A stretch of 64,000 nucleotides of DNA from Actinernus sp. WN-2022 (GCA_030867875.1 JAOWCC010000064.1:38338802-38402801); one strand, 5' to 3'; counted from the first letter of the stretch, positions 24,642 to 36,540 are shown. The notes: generated by a model not told the origin, from the letters alone. A program made the numbers and translations.

Positions 24642-24898
24642 AGTAAACAGCACGAGTTCCAATTTATCGTTGGGCTCATTACCGACTGATTCTTTATAAG
24701 AACTGTGATTTACATAACACAAAACCCAACCTTCTTCCTGGGCCAGTTGATGAATGTCCTTGTCAGACAACTTTCTTCCTGAAATGTTGTCACTGACGTA
24801 TGGTACACACAGGGTGGAGTTCATGCAGTTGTGTTCTGGTCTCTGCAGATGATCGAAATTAGAGGAACTGATCGTAACAGCCAGCGTCCAACCACCGC
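24642..24898 (-). CDS. Host exon: fibrinogen-like lectin segment, continues PAN gene
   Basis: An acceptor AG lies at 24900-24899. With one base from the upstream exon (donor at 25859) the frame reads 'GGGWTLAVTISSSNFDHLQR' and then 'LCVPYVSDNISGRKLSDKDI'. GGGWTL directly after 'CDMETF' is the hallmark start of fibrinogen-C-type domains, and the remainder matches the cnidarian secreted-lectin style. After 24732 either a weak donor (GTTGGG) is used or the frame runs to a stop at 24639. No further exon is visible to the left, so the gene may be truncated. Confidence 0.65.
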
Positions 24899-25078
24899 CT
24901 ACAATAACATTTATAGATAGATCATGAATAAAGAGAACATTTAGAAAGTTAATGATGGCGAAAGTATATTATATCTATGCAATAAACTCATCTTCCATAT
25001 TTGGAGTATATAAAAAAAGCTAAAAAGCGTTTAGAAAACGTGCGACGATAAAGTTAAAAATAATGTATTTGGCCTCAA

Positions 25079-25152
25079 ACATATGAAGCACGTTAACACA
25101 AAAACAGCCTTAGACAACAAGGCTCCTTTCGTGTTAACATGCTTCATATACA
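25079..25152. repeat. Small hairpin in the intron
   Basis: 'atatgaagcacgttaacaca' plus 'aaacagcctt' is mirrored by 'aaggctcctttcgtgttaac' plus 'atgcttcatat' around a 7-nt loop. Confidence 0.75.
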
Positions 25153-25859
25153 TAATGATATATTTTTAACACTGGTATAATCAACTAACCCAAGTGTTTA
25201 TCTTCCCCGCCGTCGCCGAGGAACACTAGTTTGTACAGGAACTAGTTATCCTTTGTATAAAAACAGTTTTTTCGCTCGATACGTCAGCGTACGTTAATCG
25301 ACCATTTGATTATACCTGTCGATGCAGATAAAGACAACACTAGTTTTTTTGCCAACATATCTTTTAGCCAATCAGAAAGCGCTTTTTATTTTGGTTATTC
25401 AATAACGAATCGATATTACAGATCTTATTGATAACGAGTAAAGTGCTTGTATTGCATTCTCTTTCAACAGTAGGCAAAATACATCTCATATTAAGGTAGA
25501 AACTTGAAAGATTGGTGTATGTTTTCTGAAAAGGAATCGCCTTATTTTTTCTTTAATTTGAATTACCAAATAGTACAAACAGCAAAATAGAATTTAATAG
25601 CTAGAAAACACGCCATGTTGTGTTTCATGTACACAGTTTCTTTATGGATGGAACATATAGAATTATAACAACAGATTAATTAAACACTCTTCTCGGCTCT
25701 AGCAATTCACATTCTAAAAAATCTTAACTAACATCTTGTTGCCTCAATCATGGCTAGCACTTTCGTGTGAACTTATGCATCTCTCTTCTTTTATATATCG
25801 ACAAGAGTTTCATATGGCATTAATTCTAAGAATTTTTTTTTGTCTCTACGTATACTCAC

Positions 25860-25974
25860 CAAATGTTTCCATGTCACAGTAGACATTTATCGCTCTGCCT
25901 CTCACCCTCACCCAGTAATATCCACTCTTTGATGATGGATCGAATCTCTTGACGTCAACGCACGATTGTGGTAT
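25860..25974 (-). CDS. Host exon: linker into the fibrinogen-like domain
   Basis: A 115-nt exon is bounded by an acceptor AG at 25976-25975 and a perfect donor GTGAGT from 25859. It is open throughout and encodes 'SCVDVKRFDPSSKSGYYWVR' followed by 'INVYCDMETF', the canonical entry of fibrinogen-like domains. It joins in phase 1 to the 24.9-kb exon and in phase 0 to the PAN exon at 31.5 kb, supporting one minus-strand gene. An EGF-type exon may lie between them but was not found. Confidence 0.75.
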
Positions 25975-26650
25975 CTAGTTAGTGAGAAAATACACTAAAT
26001 TAACCATATCGGAGTCGAGGAAAGAACTTCGACCGAGTGAAATAATGAATCTGATTAAGAAATAATAAATAAAATAAAATGAAATATGTTAAATCAATTT
26101 ACTCTTAATAAAAAACATGAACAGACATTACTAGTGTGACAGCAGTGATAAATACTTACTTCTACCAAATATATTGTTTTAGGCAACAAAAAAGATTGAC
26201 ATATTATGTTAAAATTGTATCTGTAATTGTAATTTTATATCACTTGACGACTTTTTAAAGCGGTCTATTTTTTCAAGCAGTTTTGCTTTCCTTAGACTCC
26301 TCATCACTTTAATATTGTATTGTATAAGTATGCAATAAATTTGTGATGGAAGTAATAAAATGAAAAAAATAATGAAAAACAACAACAAGGAAAATCACAC
26401 TAAGGTCCGCTCTTGCCGTGCTCGGCTACAGCGATACTTACTACACGTCATCCATTGTCATTAATGAGATCGATTGGTTTCTGACATAGCCTGCTTGCAG
26501 GCGGTGGAGGGTGTTTTTTCGCGCAGCAAACGGATCATCGGCCATATTGGCCGAGCGTGATTGAGACCTGGGATCGAAAGACAAATGGAGGGGGGAGGGG
26601 GGTGGGGGAGAACAAGCAGATCTGAAAGACCGCCTGCACGAACACCCCTG

Positions 26651-27806
26651 GTTTCTGAATTCCGCCCACCGCGCACATGATTTCCGTTAACTTGTAACCC
26701 ATTCTTAATTGACCAATAGGAGTCGACGTGTGACAGCCTGCCAATTTTGATTTGGTTTGATTGAAATGCGTGCAATATTCAAAACAAACTTCGCTCGCTG
26801 TCAAATGCAATGCAAAATGCTAGTAAAATTGTCAATTGGTTCTCAGATACGGAAATTTCAATAAAACCAGCTATTTTTGTTCAAAGTTCTCCATGGAAAG
26901 GACTGCGACAGTACCACTTTAGATATATATGTAGACAGTTCGGTTTTAGCTTGTTGCGTTCGCTCCATCAGTCTCTCAAAGAGTTTGCAAATCCTCCGAA
27001 ATACATACATTTAATTCAAGCTCGAACAGGATCGAATCTCTAAACTTCAAAGAAAACTCCGATGGAGACAATGTCTTGTCTGGAACTCGATATTGAAGAA
27101 CTCGTAGACAAACAAACTTACTACGAGTGCAAAGTACACAGGTAAATGTTGCAATTTGGTCGACAACAATACTTTTCAGTGGCGAATTAAATCACGGTTC
27201 GTTGTCAAGTTATCTTACTCTTTCCAAAGCCTGTCGAAAGCACAGCCAGAACGGCAGGTTTAAAGTACAGGTCACAATTCACAGGTCAGGTTGTTAAATT
27301 CTAAGACAAAATAAAAGCTCTGTATACCTTAGGCTTTACCCAGCCACGGAGAAAGAAGCGAGCAGCCGTGTTCTCTCTAGAAAACCTCTGCAACCAGGGT
27401 TATTAAAGGCGAAGGAGATAACTTTGAAAACGGAGTAGGAGGAAGCTATATACAGAGCCTGATATTTACGGTTTACGAACTTGCGAAAAGAGAACTCATC
27501 GACAACAAACCTCTCGCAGTTCGCCGATCGCCGCCTTCGCGGATCTTTCTCCGTGGCTGTTCTCTCTAGAAAACCTCTGCAACCAGGGTACTTCACCTTA
27601 GTCTTCAAAAAAGACAAAGCCTTTTGTATTACTCGCCATATTTTATCAACTGCAAGCTCACTACACAATTCTTATTCTAGTTACGCCGCTTCGAAGGCTA
27701 CACTTCTTGCTTTCACCACTTTCCGCGATAAGCTTTGATTGACACCGTTTCAGCCAATCATATACCCCATCCGCTGGTGGACGGGATCTAACTTTTGTAC
27801 TCAGAA
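26651..27806. mobile_element. Insertion inside the left arm of the THAP element
   Basis: Comparison with the intact right arm shows extra DNA here, bounded by 'ggtttctga' and 'tcagaaacc', which are inverted. It contains two direct copies of 'tctagaaaacctctgcaacc' (about 27374 and 27567). No coding region was recognised in it. Confidence 0.6.
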
Positions 27807-27945
27807 ACCTATGGAGCGTCATTAGTGCCAAAATTCACTTGTGGTATTATGATGTAAGTATTTAGTTTCCTGAGGAAAAAATGGTGTTATGATGATAATT
27901 GTATCGAGTAAAAATGGCGTTATGAAGTGAAATTCAAATTTGTGA

Positions 27946-28176
27946 AGTAAGTTTGGAATTATTAAGTAAGTTTGGAATTATGAAGTAAGTTTGGTATCAT
28001 GAAGTGAGTTTGGTATTATGAAGTAAGTTTGGAATTATGAAGTAAGTTTGGAATTATGAAGTAAGTTTGGAATTATGAAGTAAGTTTGGCATTATGAAGT
28101 AAGTTTGGCATTATGAAGTAAGTTTGGCATTATGAAGTAAGTTTGGCATTATGAAGTAAGTTTGGAATTATGAAGG
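27946..28176. repeat. 19-bp tandem repeat, left arm of transposon
   Basis: About 11-12 copies of 'aagtaagtttggaattatg', with variants 'ggtatcatg' and 'ggcattatg'. The same repeat appears inverted at 30521-30723, so it belongs to the transposon ends. Confidence 0.9.
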
Positions 28177-28358
28177 TATGAGCACTTGCGAGCGTACTCA
28201 ACGCGAAAGGGCTCACGGGAAGACAAACACACATTCATCGCCTACAAACATGGCGGACAATCCATTCACCGATATCACACGGCGGCCATCTTGTTTTTAC
28301 GTCACGTTTTTTTACACGGGAACGAGGCCACACGTGTCACTTTTCCCGCGGTTATTAA

Positions 28359-28760
28359 AATGCCAAACAGAGATCACAGTTGTGTTCCAAAGTGGACTAA
28401 CAATCGCAGGAAAAACTATCCTGGAATTAGTTTCCACCAGTTTCCTACAGAAAAAGTAATTAAAAAGCAATGGATTCTAAAAGTTCGAAGAGATATCGGG
28501 AAATATTTCAAGGTAAATCTCGTATTTTGCTTCTTAGAATCTTTGCAAGTCATTTTCTCACCTTAAATATAAATACGCCGTTTCAGATTTGAAGCAGCAC
28601 CAAGGTTTGCTCGCATCATTTTCGCCCTCAGACCTCAAGAAAACTGTTGCAGGAAAGACAGTATTATCAAAATATGCAGTGCCAAGTTTTTCCGCCTGGA
28701 CCACGTCTCATAAGCAGAGAAAACTACCTACAAGGATCACTACTCATTGTAAACAATGAG
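28359..28760 (+). pseudogene. Decayed two-exon THAP-type zinc-finger gene
   Basis: Exon 1 (from 28359) encodes a THAP-like N-terminal half ('FHQFPTEKVIKKQWILKVRR') and ends at a donor near 28512. Exon 2, after an acceptor near 28587, has the matching 'KVCSHHF' Cys-x2-His end and an 'AVPSFSAW' tail. Damage is visible: the second zinc Cys after 'CVPK' is Trp, a stop lies just after the acceptor, and a frameshift follows the HHF motif. THAP domains bind DNA and are common at the N-terminus of P-element- and Kolobok-type transposases and their domesticated relatives. The identification as transposon-encoded is inference from its position between long TIRs. Confidence 0.6.
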
Positions 28761-29329
28761 CTAGACATAGTAATTGCAACCTATAGCTAGTAGAAATGTA
28801 GATTAATTTACACAAATATAATATGACAAATCTTTGAGTTTGTGACTCAGTTCGTTGTATTTTCTTTGATTTTAATATCAGAAACTGTCGATGAGGTGGA
28901 ACCACTCATTGTAAACAATAATGACCCCATTTGAGATATTTTAAGATTTAAGATGGTAGTCATAGTTACTCAGGTAATTGAAATAATCAGTGTAATAAAA
29001 GTATAATTTGACAAATCTTTGGGCAATTATTCTTTCACGCATGCACCGTTGGCAATATCCAATACTTAACAATTCAAAGGATTACGATGAGACATATGCT
29101 TATGTCATGAATATAACATTCATGAAAAAAATAATAGATAGGTAGGTAATCTATCTGCGGCAAAATTTTCAATAAGGCTGCTAGTAATAGGAGGTAATTT
29201 GTTGGTATTCTTGTGAAAGAATTCCTTCGCTTTCGCCGCCGCCATGTTCAAAAACTCACATCTGACACGTGTGGCCTCGTTCCCGTGTAAAAATCCGTGA
29301 CGTCAAAACAAGATGGCCGCCGTGTGATA

Positions 29330-30480
29330 TCGGTGAATTGACTGGTGATGCTCTGAAAAAGTGTGTCAAAAACCTCGTTTCAGCAGCAGAAGCTTTACAA
29401 AGATGTGCTAATTTCCCATCTCCAATAGCAAGTAGTAATGTGCAGTCATCTATAAATCGAATTCCTGGGGTGTACTCAGAAGATTTTTGGGTAGGGGTGT
29501 GCCACGGAGACCTCAAAACCCTGACCCTATCCCAGACCTAAAAATGCCGTATCCTAGAAATATCATATCCTATCCCAGACTTGAAGCAAAAATATATATA
29601 CCCTATATATATACCCTATATATATACCCTATATATATACCCTATATATATACCCTATCCCAGCAAAAAATATGTACCCTATCCCAGATCCCGAACAGTT
29701 TTAAATTAAAATTACACTACGAAAGCCGTTGTTTTGTTTTCATATGGTATTTTAAGCTGTAGTGTGGTCGATAGAGCGCTAAGCATGGCGCCAACGACAA
29801 GTATATCAAAATCCATACCCTTTCCCAGACCAAAACAGTAAAAAGGATACCCTATCCCAGACCTCGGTAGCTCAAAAACCATACCCTATCCCGCGGCACA
29901 TACCCGTATAGGCCATATAAGGGTGTACCCCTCCCTTCGGGATCGACTCCTATCTCTACTCGAAGAACATGGTAACTGACTTTTTGGCTACACACCATGT
30001 ACCGTACCATCGTCTTACTCATCATCCAGGGCTGCGCATGCGCATCAACAGCAAAGAGGCGCTGGACCCACAGTACAAACGTTTCATTTATCCCCATGCG
30101 AAATACTTGGACACACAAGTTTTTCCTATACTTGCACATAAAAGTTGTGTGATGTGCCGTCGTCGAAGGAAAAGATGGAGCACGGATTAGCTGGACTGGT
30201 AGAACGAGACATTGTCTTTCAAAAAGATGGTGATTCGGAGCATGTGACCAAGAAGATTGTGGAAGCGTTCCCATCATTGGAAAAAGCCGGAGGATTCGAA
30301 GTAATGCGTACGGTGGGTGGATCGTCCAAAATTTTGGAAGTCATCGGAATTCCCCCAGGGGGATACAACGTTGTGTTTTTGAAATCTTCCCTTCTCTAGG
30401 CAAAGGCTTATGTACGGCCCATACAAAAATCATTATCACTGGAGCCCCTTTGCGAGAGACAGGATGTAGATGTGAGTACT
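29330..30480 (+). pseudogene. ORF debris of the transposon interior
   Basis: Disconnected open pieces are present: 29340-29540 ('SINRIPGVYSEDFWVGVCHG') and 30180-30400 ('HGLAGLVERDIVFQKDGDSE', ending 'PPGGYNVVFLKSSL'). The second resembles cargo-type proteins seen with cnidarian transposons, but I cannot assign a function. A stretch of 'ccctatcccagacc'-like repeats and (TATACCCTATA)n at about 29515-29920 separates them. Confidence 0.35.
29575..29690. repeat. (TATATACCC)n microsatellite
   Basis: About five copies of 'tataccctata' in tandem inside a larger 'ccctatcccaga' repeat block. Confidence 0.85.
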
Positions 30481-30520
30481 TTAAATATTGCTGTTAACAC
30501 CACTAGTGGCGAGCGCCTGG

Positions 30521-30723
30521 GGCACTTACTTCATAATTCCAAACTTACTTCATAATTCCAAACTTACTTCATAATACCAAACTTACTTCATAATTCCAAA
30601 CTTATTTCATAATTCCAAACTTACTTCATAATACCAAACTCACTTCATAATACCAAACTCACTTCATAATTCCAAACTTACTTCATAATTCCAAACTTAC
30701 TTCATAATTCCAAACTTATACTT
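30521..30723. repeat. Inverted copy of the 19-20-bp tandem repeat, right arm
   Basis: About 10 copies of 'acttacttcataattccaa', the reverse complement of the array at 27946-28176. Confidence 0.9.
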
Positions 30724-31212
30724 CACAAATTTGAATTTCACTTCATAACGCCATTTTTACTCGATACAATTATCATCATAACACCATTTTTTCCTCAGGA
30801 AACGAAATACTTACATCATAATACCACAAGTGAATTTTGGCACTAATGACGCTCCATAGAAACCAGGGGCTTTCGTGCAGGCGGTCTTTCAGATCTGCTT
30901 GTTCTCCCCCACCCCCCTTCCCCCCTCCATTTGTCATTCGATCCCACGTCTCAATCACGCTCGGCCAATATGGCGGCCGCTTCGATGATCCGTTTGCTGC
31001 GCGAAAAAACACCCTCCACCGCCTGCAAGCAGGCTATTTCTGACACAAAGCGGCCTCTGAAATCATGGCTGGCACATTAGCATAACAAGTGTAATGTTTA
31101 TCAACACGAAGTATCGCTATAGTAACCATGCTAGTGCTGTGGTTTGTCCCACTAATACGAAATCCGCTCTATGTGTCGTTCGAAACAGCAACTGTAAGGA
31201 ATTGTTTATCAC

Positions 31213-31539
31213 CTGTTTATCGGCATACACGAATCCATCGCTGTGGAGGTAGTCTTGAGGAAAGTCAAACTTGTTTGCGTTGTTCAGCTCACATGTTCTA
31301 TCAAATAGACAGAAGTTAAAGCTGATGCAGCGAGTATCGCTAAAACACGTAATGAAACAGTCTCCAAGGTCTTGTGTCGTCTTTCTCTCCACCACGTGAT
31401 CTCTCAAGTAAAAGCCATAGACTGTAGATACAGTAGGTCGGCAGGTGGATTTTACGCGAAGAGCATTCAGTGCAAGGCAAAGGAAAGAGACAAAGGCCAC
31501 ACGCACTGGAAAAATAGGAACATAAAACTTTGAGTTCAT
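31213..31539 (-). CDS. Host first coding exon: signal peptide plus PAN/Apple domain
   Basis: The ATG at 31539 opens a 109-codon exon ending at CAG|GTGATA (donor from 31212) in phase 0. Residues 1-32 form a hydrophobic signal peptide. Residues 33-109 form a PAN/Apple-type fold with spaced cysteines: 'DCFITCFSDTRCISFNFC' and 'CELNNANK', closing with 'GFVYADK'. PAN domains mediate protein or carbohydrate binding in secreted proteins, and this variant paired with a fibrinogen-like domain is typical of anthozoan secreted or skeletal-matrix proteins (family knowledge). It phases correctly with the 25.9-kb exon. Confidence 0.75.
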
Positions 31540-31540
31540 T

Positions 31541-31645
31541 AGGGTTATTCAATATCCTTATATTAATTTACTACTCTTTAGTATATGGCATTGAGATTTG
31601 GGGTCACACTTATCCATCTTACCTGACTCCAATCCTGAGCGTATT
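31541..31645 (+). pseudogene. LINE reverse-transcriptase fragment
   Basis: The plus frame reads 'YYSLVYGIEIWGHTYPSYL', the conserved thumb-side motif of CR1/jockey-like RTs. Only about 35 codons are preserved. Confidence 0.6.
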
Positions 31646-31739
31646 ACACGGGTCACGAACAGGTTTGCACGGGTTTATTCAACACTTAGAAGGGTTTTGT
31701 AAGCGCATGAGCCAAGAAAAATTAAGCTGTTAAAGTAAT

Positions 31740-32289
31740 AGCCAATTAGCTTTTAGCGCGCGAAAACAGCGCGAGCACATGCGGCATTTGGCTTCCAAAA
31801 AGTCTGATAGTTTCTGCTCTCAATATAGTTTCTTCCAACAGAGCTCTAAGGTAAGCGAAAATAAACACTTTTTTCGTATTAGACGTTGAATAATAAAACA
31901 AATTATTATACGCAAAGTTGTGTAATACGGTCGAGAACTTTTACTCGTCAATTTTATTTTTCATCGTCTTTCCGGCTCTAAAAAATAAAACTGACTCGTA
32001 AAAATACCCAGCCATATTACACAACTTTTCGTGTAATAACCTCTTTGTACTGTATTGTATGTCAGTTACTCTCTCTATTTAAAAGGAAACTTAAAGAATA
32101 TATGACGGCTTAACCGGATGTAATATTTTCCTTTTTTGTCGCATTTTGACGTCGGCACGTTCGTAACGTGACATCACAAACGTCAAATCAAGAGTCTTCC
32201 GGATTTCAGTTACCGCCATTTTCAATCCAGTCTTCTCTCGGTCTTGTGACGTCCGTGCTGTCAAAAAACATCTGGTGCTTCAGCTCTCT
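31740..32289. other. Intergenic DNA, nothing recognised
   Basis: No gene recognised. An imperfect inverted repeat around 'ttattatacgcaaagttgtg'/'cacaacttttcgtgtaataa' spans about 31900-32040. Confidence 0.4.
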
Positions 32290-34748
32290 ATTCTATATAT
32301 TTTCATGACCTGATTTATTTTAGTACATCTAAATCAAGTTTGCTTTCCTCTACACGTCACTTCATATATTTAACTGTCTTTTATTGTTAATAACTAAATA
32401 TTTACGATATATTATTGAAAATACAGGTTATCCTCTAGATTAGTTACACTCTTTGACTTCTTGATTCGTACTGTATTTATATGTATACCTTGGCGCTAGG
32501 AAAGTTATTCTATTTTTTGTAATTAATGTTGTAGAATTTTAGATGAGTATAAATAAAATCAAACTTCAAAAATAGAACTTGACCGACTGATTATTAGTCG
32601 AGATGCTGTTGGAAAAGATTGGTTCTTGATTTCCCCCTTTAATAGACCAGTTCGCGGTAAATTCCGACATTTTGAAAGGGAATCGATGGGAATCCGATGC
32701 CAAATAAAATCCCTAAAATCGAATTTCTGAAATATTCTTCAGATACAAACTTAAGATACCAAGTAAAAGATTAACATATCGAAATTTGAGGGTGTAGCTG
32801 AGTTGCAATTGGGAAGCGTGCAATCGTGTTTTCAGTTTTCCATACATTGTCTGTAAAAACGAGTCAAATTCCGCGTGAACATTTACGATTACACGCTTCC
32901 CAGCACAGCTACATCCCTCAAATTTCGATATGTTAATCTTTTACCTGGTATCTTAAGTTTGTATCTGAAGAATATTTCAGAAATTCGATTTTACGGATTT
33001 TATTTGGCATCGGATTCCCATCGATTCCGATACAAACACTGTATTTCGCGCCATGTTTGCACCCCTTTCAAAATGTCGGAATTTACCACGAACAGGTCTA
33101 TTACAAGTGTTTAGTTATTGGAACTTGCAAGGAGTATAAACCTGTTTTGGACGTTCACAGTCAAGTACGTATTGATTTTCTTGATAGCAAATGCAACTTA
33201 CCTTTCATTGCAACTTACACAAGGAGGAATTAATGTACAACGAAGCCGGAATCAAACTGGAATCGTTAACTCTAACTCTGATAATGTTTCAGACTTATGT
33301 CAGAGTAGCAACCTTCTACATTGAGGTGAAGAATTGGAAAGGTCGATATAATAGGCATTTATAAGGACACAAAATGATATTATGTTGATGATTTTGACAT
33401 GATGACGAACGGAGGTTTTGCCTTATTAATTATTTACTTCAGAAAGGCTTGCTGTGAAGTTTTAAAATCCTTATTTATACAAATTTTTACTAATTACTCA
33501 ATCTCTTTTTTTCTACAAAAAATTATATTATATAAAACAAATTATATCATTTCAAAATTTCAAAACTTAACACTTTTTCCAGTTCCCAGGACCCGGTTTG
33601 AAGCAAGGTATCACTTTACCCCTGGGATAGCGCTAAATATGTAATTGTAATCTGTACGTACATTACGGCGATTTATCCGGGCACAGAATAATATATGCAT
33701 TGAAAACATTTTGATGAAAATAAATCGCATGGCCGCGTAAAAAAAGCGGGCTAATTGCTATTGGATAAGGTTAGTGTGTTTAACCTCTGATCTCAGGTTT
33801 AATAAAGAGGTATGTTATCGAGAATGTAAGTCTTAAAATAAATATGAGACTTTTTGATAACAGCTTTGTGCGTTTTTTAATGTTGTTGATAATTCTGGAA
33901 AAATGAAGTCAACCGTTATAATATTTCACTTTTTGGACAAATGATCTCTTTTGCCAATCAATATTTCTTTCAGGCATCAATCAAACTGAACTGAAGGGGT
34001 AAAATCAAAAAGGAAGAAAAAATTAAGATATGAAAATAATTTTCAATGAGAAAGGTTCTCAAAATTTTATTTGCTCGTCAAAATTTCTATGTTTGATTAA
34101 CTTTTCTCCACCCACAGTGCTTTAAATAATAGTCCTGTATTGACTGGGTGTTATAATTTGTTCAGGTTCGGTTTTATGGCAAAGCTCACGAAAGGTTAGT
34201 TTTCCTAAATTTGCGAAATCACAAAAGATTTAATTAACTCTCACTTTAATTGGTGGTTGTTTATTTTAATTTTATTTATACCAAATATTTAAACAAAATT
34301 ATACAACATATAAATGGTAAATATTATACATGGATACGGAAAAAACTTACATTAACTTATAATACGGACAAATATAGGTAAAATATCAGAATTAATACTA
34401 GTATGACCAACTAAAAGTCGAATCAGTTATTAATAGTTAGCGCTTATACTAGCATTTGATTTCGCTTTTGAATGCAATAAAGCTGCTTTTGGATCTAATT
34501 GAACGTGGGAGAGTATTCCAGGTTCGAGCGCCATTGTACCTAAAAGAGCCTTGGAACTCAGTTGTTTTTGCAAGCGGTAGTTTAAGCGAATCCTTGTTCC
34601 TTTTGTTATAAATGGGAAATTCATATTTTATTTAAACACTTTGTCTCTCTTTTTTCTCCTGTAAAATATTTGAAGCGACATTCACTAATCTACTATGTTT
34701 CAATCGTACTGTTTTTAATAATTAAAAGCATTTGCTACCAAGGAACAA
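32290..34748. repeat. Copy 1 of a ~2-kb duplicated sequence
   Basis: The region from 'tttagtacatctaaatcaa' to 'ttgctaccaaggaacaa' recurs in the same orientation at 38878-40937 with high identity and small indels. Copy 1 is longer because a MITE sits at 32640-33103. It has no coding content that I recognise. It may be a dispersed repeat or a local duplication. Confidence 0.85.
32640..33103. mobile_element. Foldback MITE, absent from the other copy
   Basis: Arms 'taatagaccagttcgcggta' plus 'aattccgacattttgaaa' mirror the right end closing 'gaacaggtctatta'. Inner arms ('aaattcgattt', 'ggcatcggattcccatcgat') are also inverted. The homologous site at about 39225 has no insert, giving an empty-site comparison. 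Confidence 0.85.
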
Positions 34749-35159
34749 CATAGTTTATCTTACGTAGAGATACAGGGAACCTTTAGGGTGTCTCCCAAGC
34801 TAACTGCTTGTAATTAAGAAACAATCCGTGTAAAAACTAGGCACAATTCTAGTTCCGTTCAGATTCAATTTGCTTTCCCCACGGTAGAATTGTCTGTTTT
34901 CATACTGACAACTCATCAACCCTTAACCTGAAGTTTAACATTTATATATTTGTTTTGAATTTCGCGCAGTAGTAAGAAACCAGTAGGGAGCACTCAAGCA
35001 TCACGGAGATGGAACCTCACTATAGTGTTATAGCAATGGACTTCTGATACTGGTGAGAATATCGTGGAATATGGCTGGGATATTGTTTTTATAATTCTTG
35101 ATTTTATATGCAAGTTTTAAGTTTATATAAATTGTCAACTTTTAAAATTTTGAGAAGAT
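34749..35159. other. Intergenic DNA, nothing recognised
   Basis: Nothing seen apart from the short block 'catactgacaactcatcaac', which is also present inverted near 22500 and is presumably a dispersed repeat. Confidence 0.4.
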
Positions 35160-35452
35160 TATAGTAGGGATTTGCGTTTTTCTTGTTGTTGGCAAAAAAA
35201 TATACTTATACATTTGTTTTGTTTGGTGCGGAGTTTAGTTAATCTTGTTTTGTAAGACTGGTCATAGTTCAAATATGGAGATATTAGGCTATAGTATAAT
35301 TGTTTAAGCATTTGGAGATCAAGGTAATGTCTTAATTTGTTGATGATTCCTATATTTTTTGCCAGCATGTTATTCATATGTTGAATTTGAGGTCCCCAGT
35401 TTAGATGCTCATCAATATATATACCTAGATACTTAATATAGCTTTTACGTTC
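35160..35452 (-). pseudogene. LINE reverse-transcriptase fragment
   Basis: The minus frame shows 'YIKYLGIYIDEHLNWGPQI' followed by 'KLRHYLDLQMLKQLYYSLIS', the thumb region of a CR1-like RT. It is truncated at both ends. Confidence 0.75.
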
Positions 35453-36431
35453 CGTGAATAGCTAGTAAATATAAGCCCAATTCTTGCATGAAATCTTTTT
35501 TATCCAGTTGTTATTACGACAGTACTTTTATTCTAAGTAACATTTTTCATGACAATTCGCCAATAATGTAGTCCTTTTTGCCCTCCGTTTCATCAGATTT
35601 CGAGTGGCCGTCACAACTTTAATTCTGCCTGCGTGGGGTATAGGTTGGTATGTGTTATATTTAATAAATAGAATAGGGTCGGTTCTATACTCTAAAAAAA
35701 AAGTCAGGATAATTTTTTTTTAGAAATTACGAGCTAGCCATCCCTGTTTTATGTGCTTTATATATAATCACACTCTATTTTTGGATATGACGAAACCATC
35801 TTTCATGGCTTCGTTTTTATTTTTACGAATTTGTGTCTTTTGAAATTTCACTGGAGTCCAATCCACAGTGTTAAGAACACTACAAAATATTACGTTATGC
35901 AATACTATCAAGTGTTCACAATATGTGTTCTTCAGTTGAGACTCTATTTTCTCTGTAACATTTATAAGGGCGTAGCCAGATTGTAATAAAGTTGTAGGTA
36001 CACACAATTGGCCTCACGGGACATTTTTAAATTTAGACTCACTTACTAATGCCTTTTCGGCCTGCGCATATAGGTCACATTTTTGACTTTTTAACTTCTA
36101 AATATTTCAGGGATATGTTTCTCATTAATTCCCTATTCTTGTCTTTTGTATATTGTAATAAATATGAAAAACAATATATGCCCAGGCCTATTGGCTGGCT
36201 ACAACAGATAACACTGTCTAGATTCTCAAATGTTCTTCCCTCTCCTCTCTCTCTCTCGCCTCTCCCCCTGTGTTTTCGAGCCCCTGACCCTCAGGGTAGT
36301 GTTATATATCGTATTTAATTGAAAGCCTATTGAATTATTACATTGTTACATAAAAAACTAATTGGAAAATTACATTTTAAGATACATGTACTTATTTGTT
36401 CCGTTTATTTTCATTTTATTTAAATGTAAAG
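35453..36431. other. Intergenic DNA, nothing recognised
   Basis: A CT-rich stretch lies at 36235-36275. Open frames below 90 codons show no domain. Confidence 0.4.
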
Positions 36432-36532
36432 CTGTCCTCGGATCATAATTTCTTACTGCCATCCATATCGATGAGAGTCCAACTGCAGAGGTACAGAGGT
36501 TGGGTATCACATCTCAGGCCCACCTCACCGAG
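36432..36532 (+). pseudogene. Second copy of the 101-nt exon, with a stop codon
   Basis: It has the same length (101 nt), acceptor (…gtaaag) and donor (GAG|GTAAAC) positions as the exon at 16249-16349. The frame reads 'CPRIIISYCHPYR', then TGA, then 'ESNCRGTEVGYHI'. The stop replaces the Trp codon of the other copy, so this exon is dead or is a decayed paralogue. Confidence 0.5.
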
Positions 36533-36540
36533 GTAAACAG

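Larger units (their letters stand above)
26488..31034. mobile_element. Long-TIR DNA transposon carrying a decayed THAP gene
   Basis: Outer ends 'agcctgcttgcaggcggtgg' and its complement match. The inverted arms continue inward for about 500 bp, through a 'gcgcagcaaacggatcat' block, a C/G-rich block and a 'acttgtggtattatgatg' block, to a 19-20-bp tandem repeat at each inner end. The right arm is continuous (30521-31034), while the left is split by a 1.1-kb insertion (26651-27806). The interior has a THAP-type remnant and ORF debris. It lies in the intron between the PAN and fibrinogen exons. Confidence 0.75.

Noticed and set aside
27946..28176. Short regular repeats as a CRISPR array
   Set aside because: 19-bp units are directly contiguous with no spacers and are mirrored at 30521-30723 as part of transposon ends.
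29487..29762. ORF with Tyr/Ile/Pro repeats
   Set aside because: It is the translation of a (TATACCC)n microsatellite.
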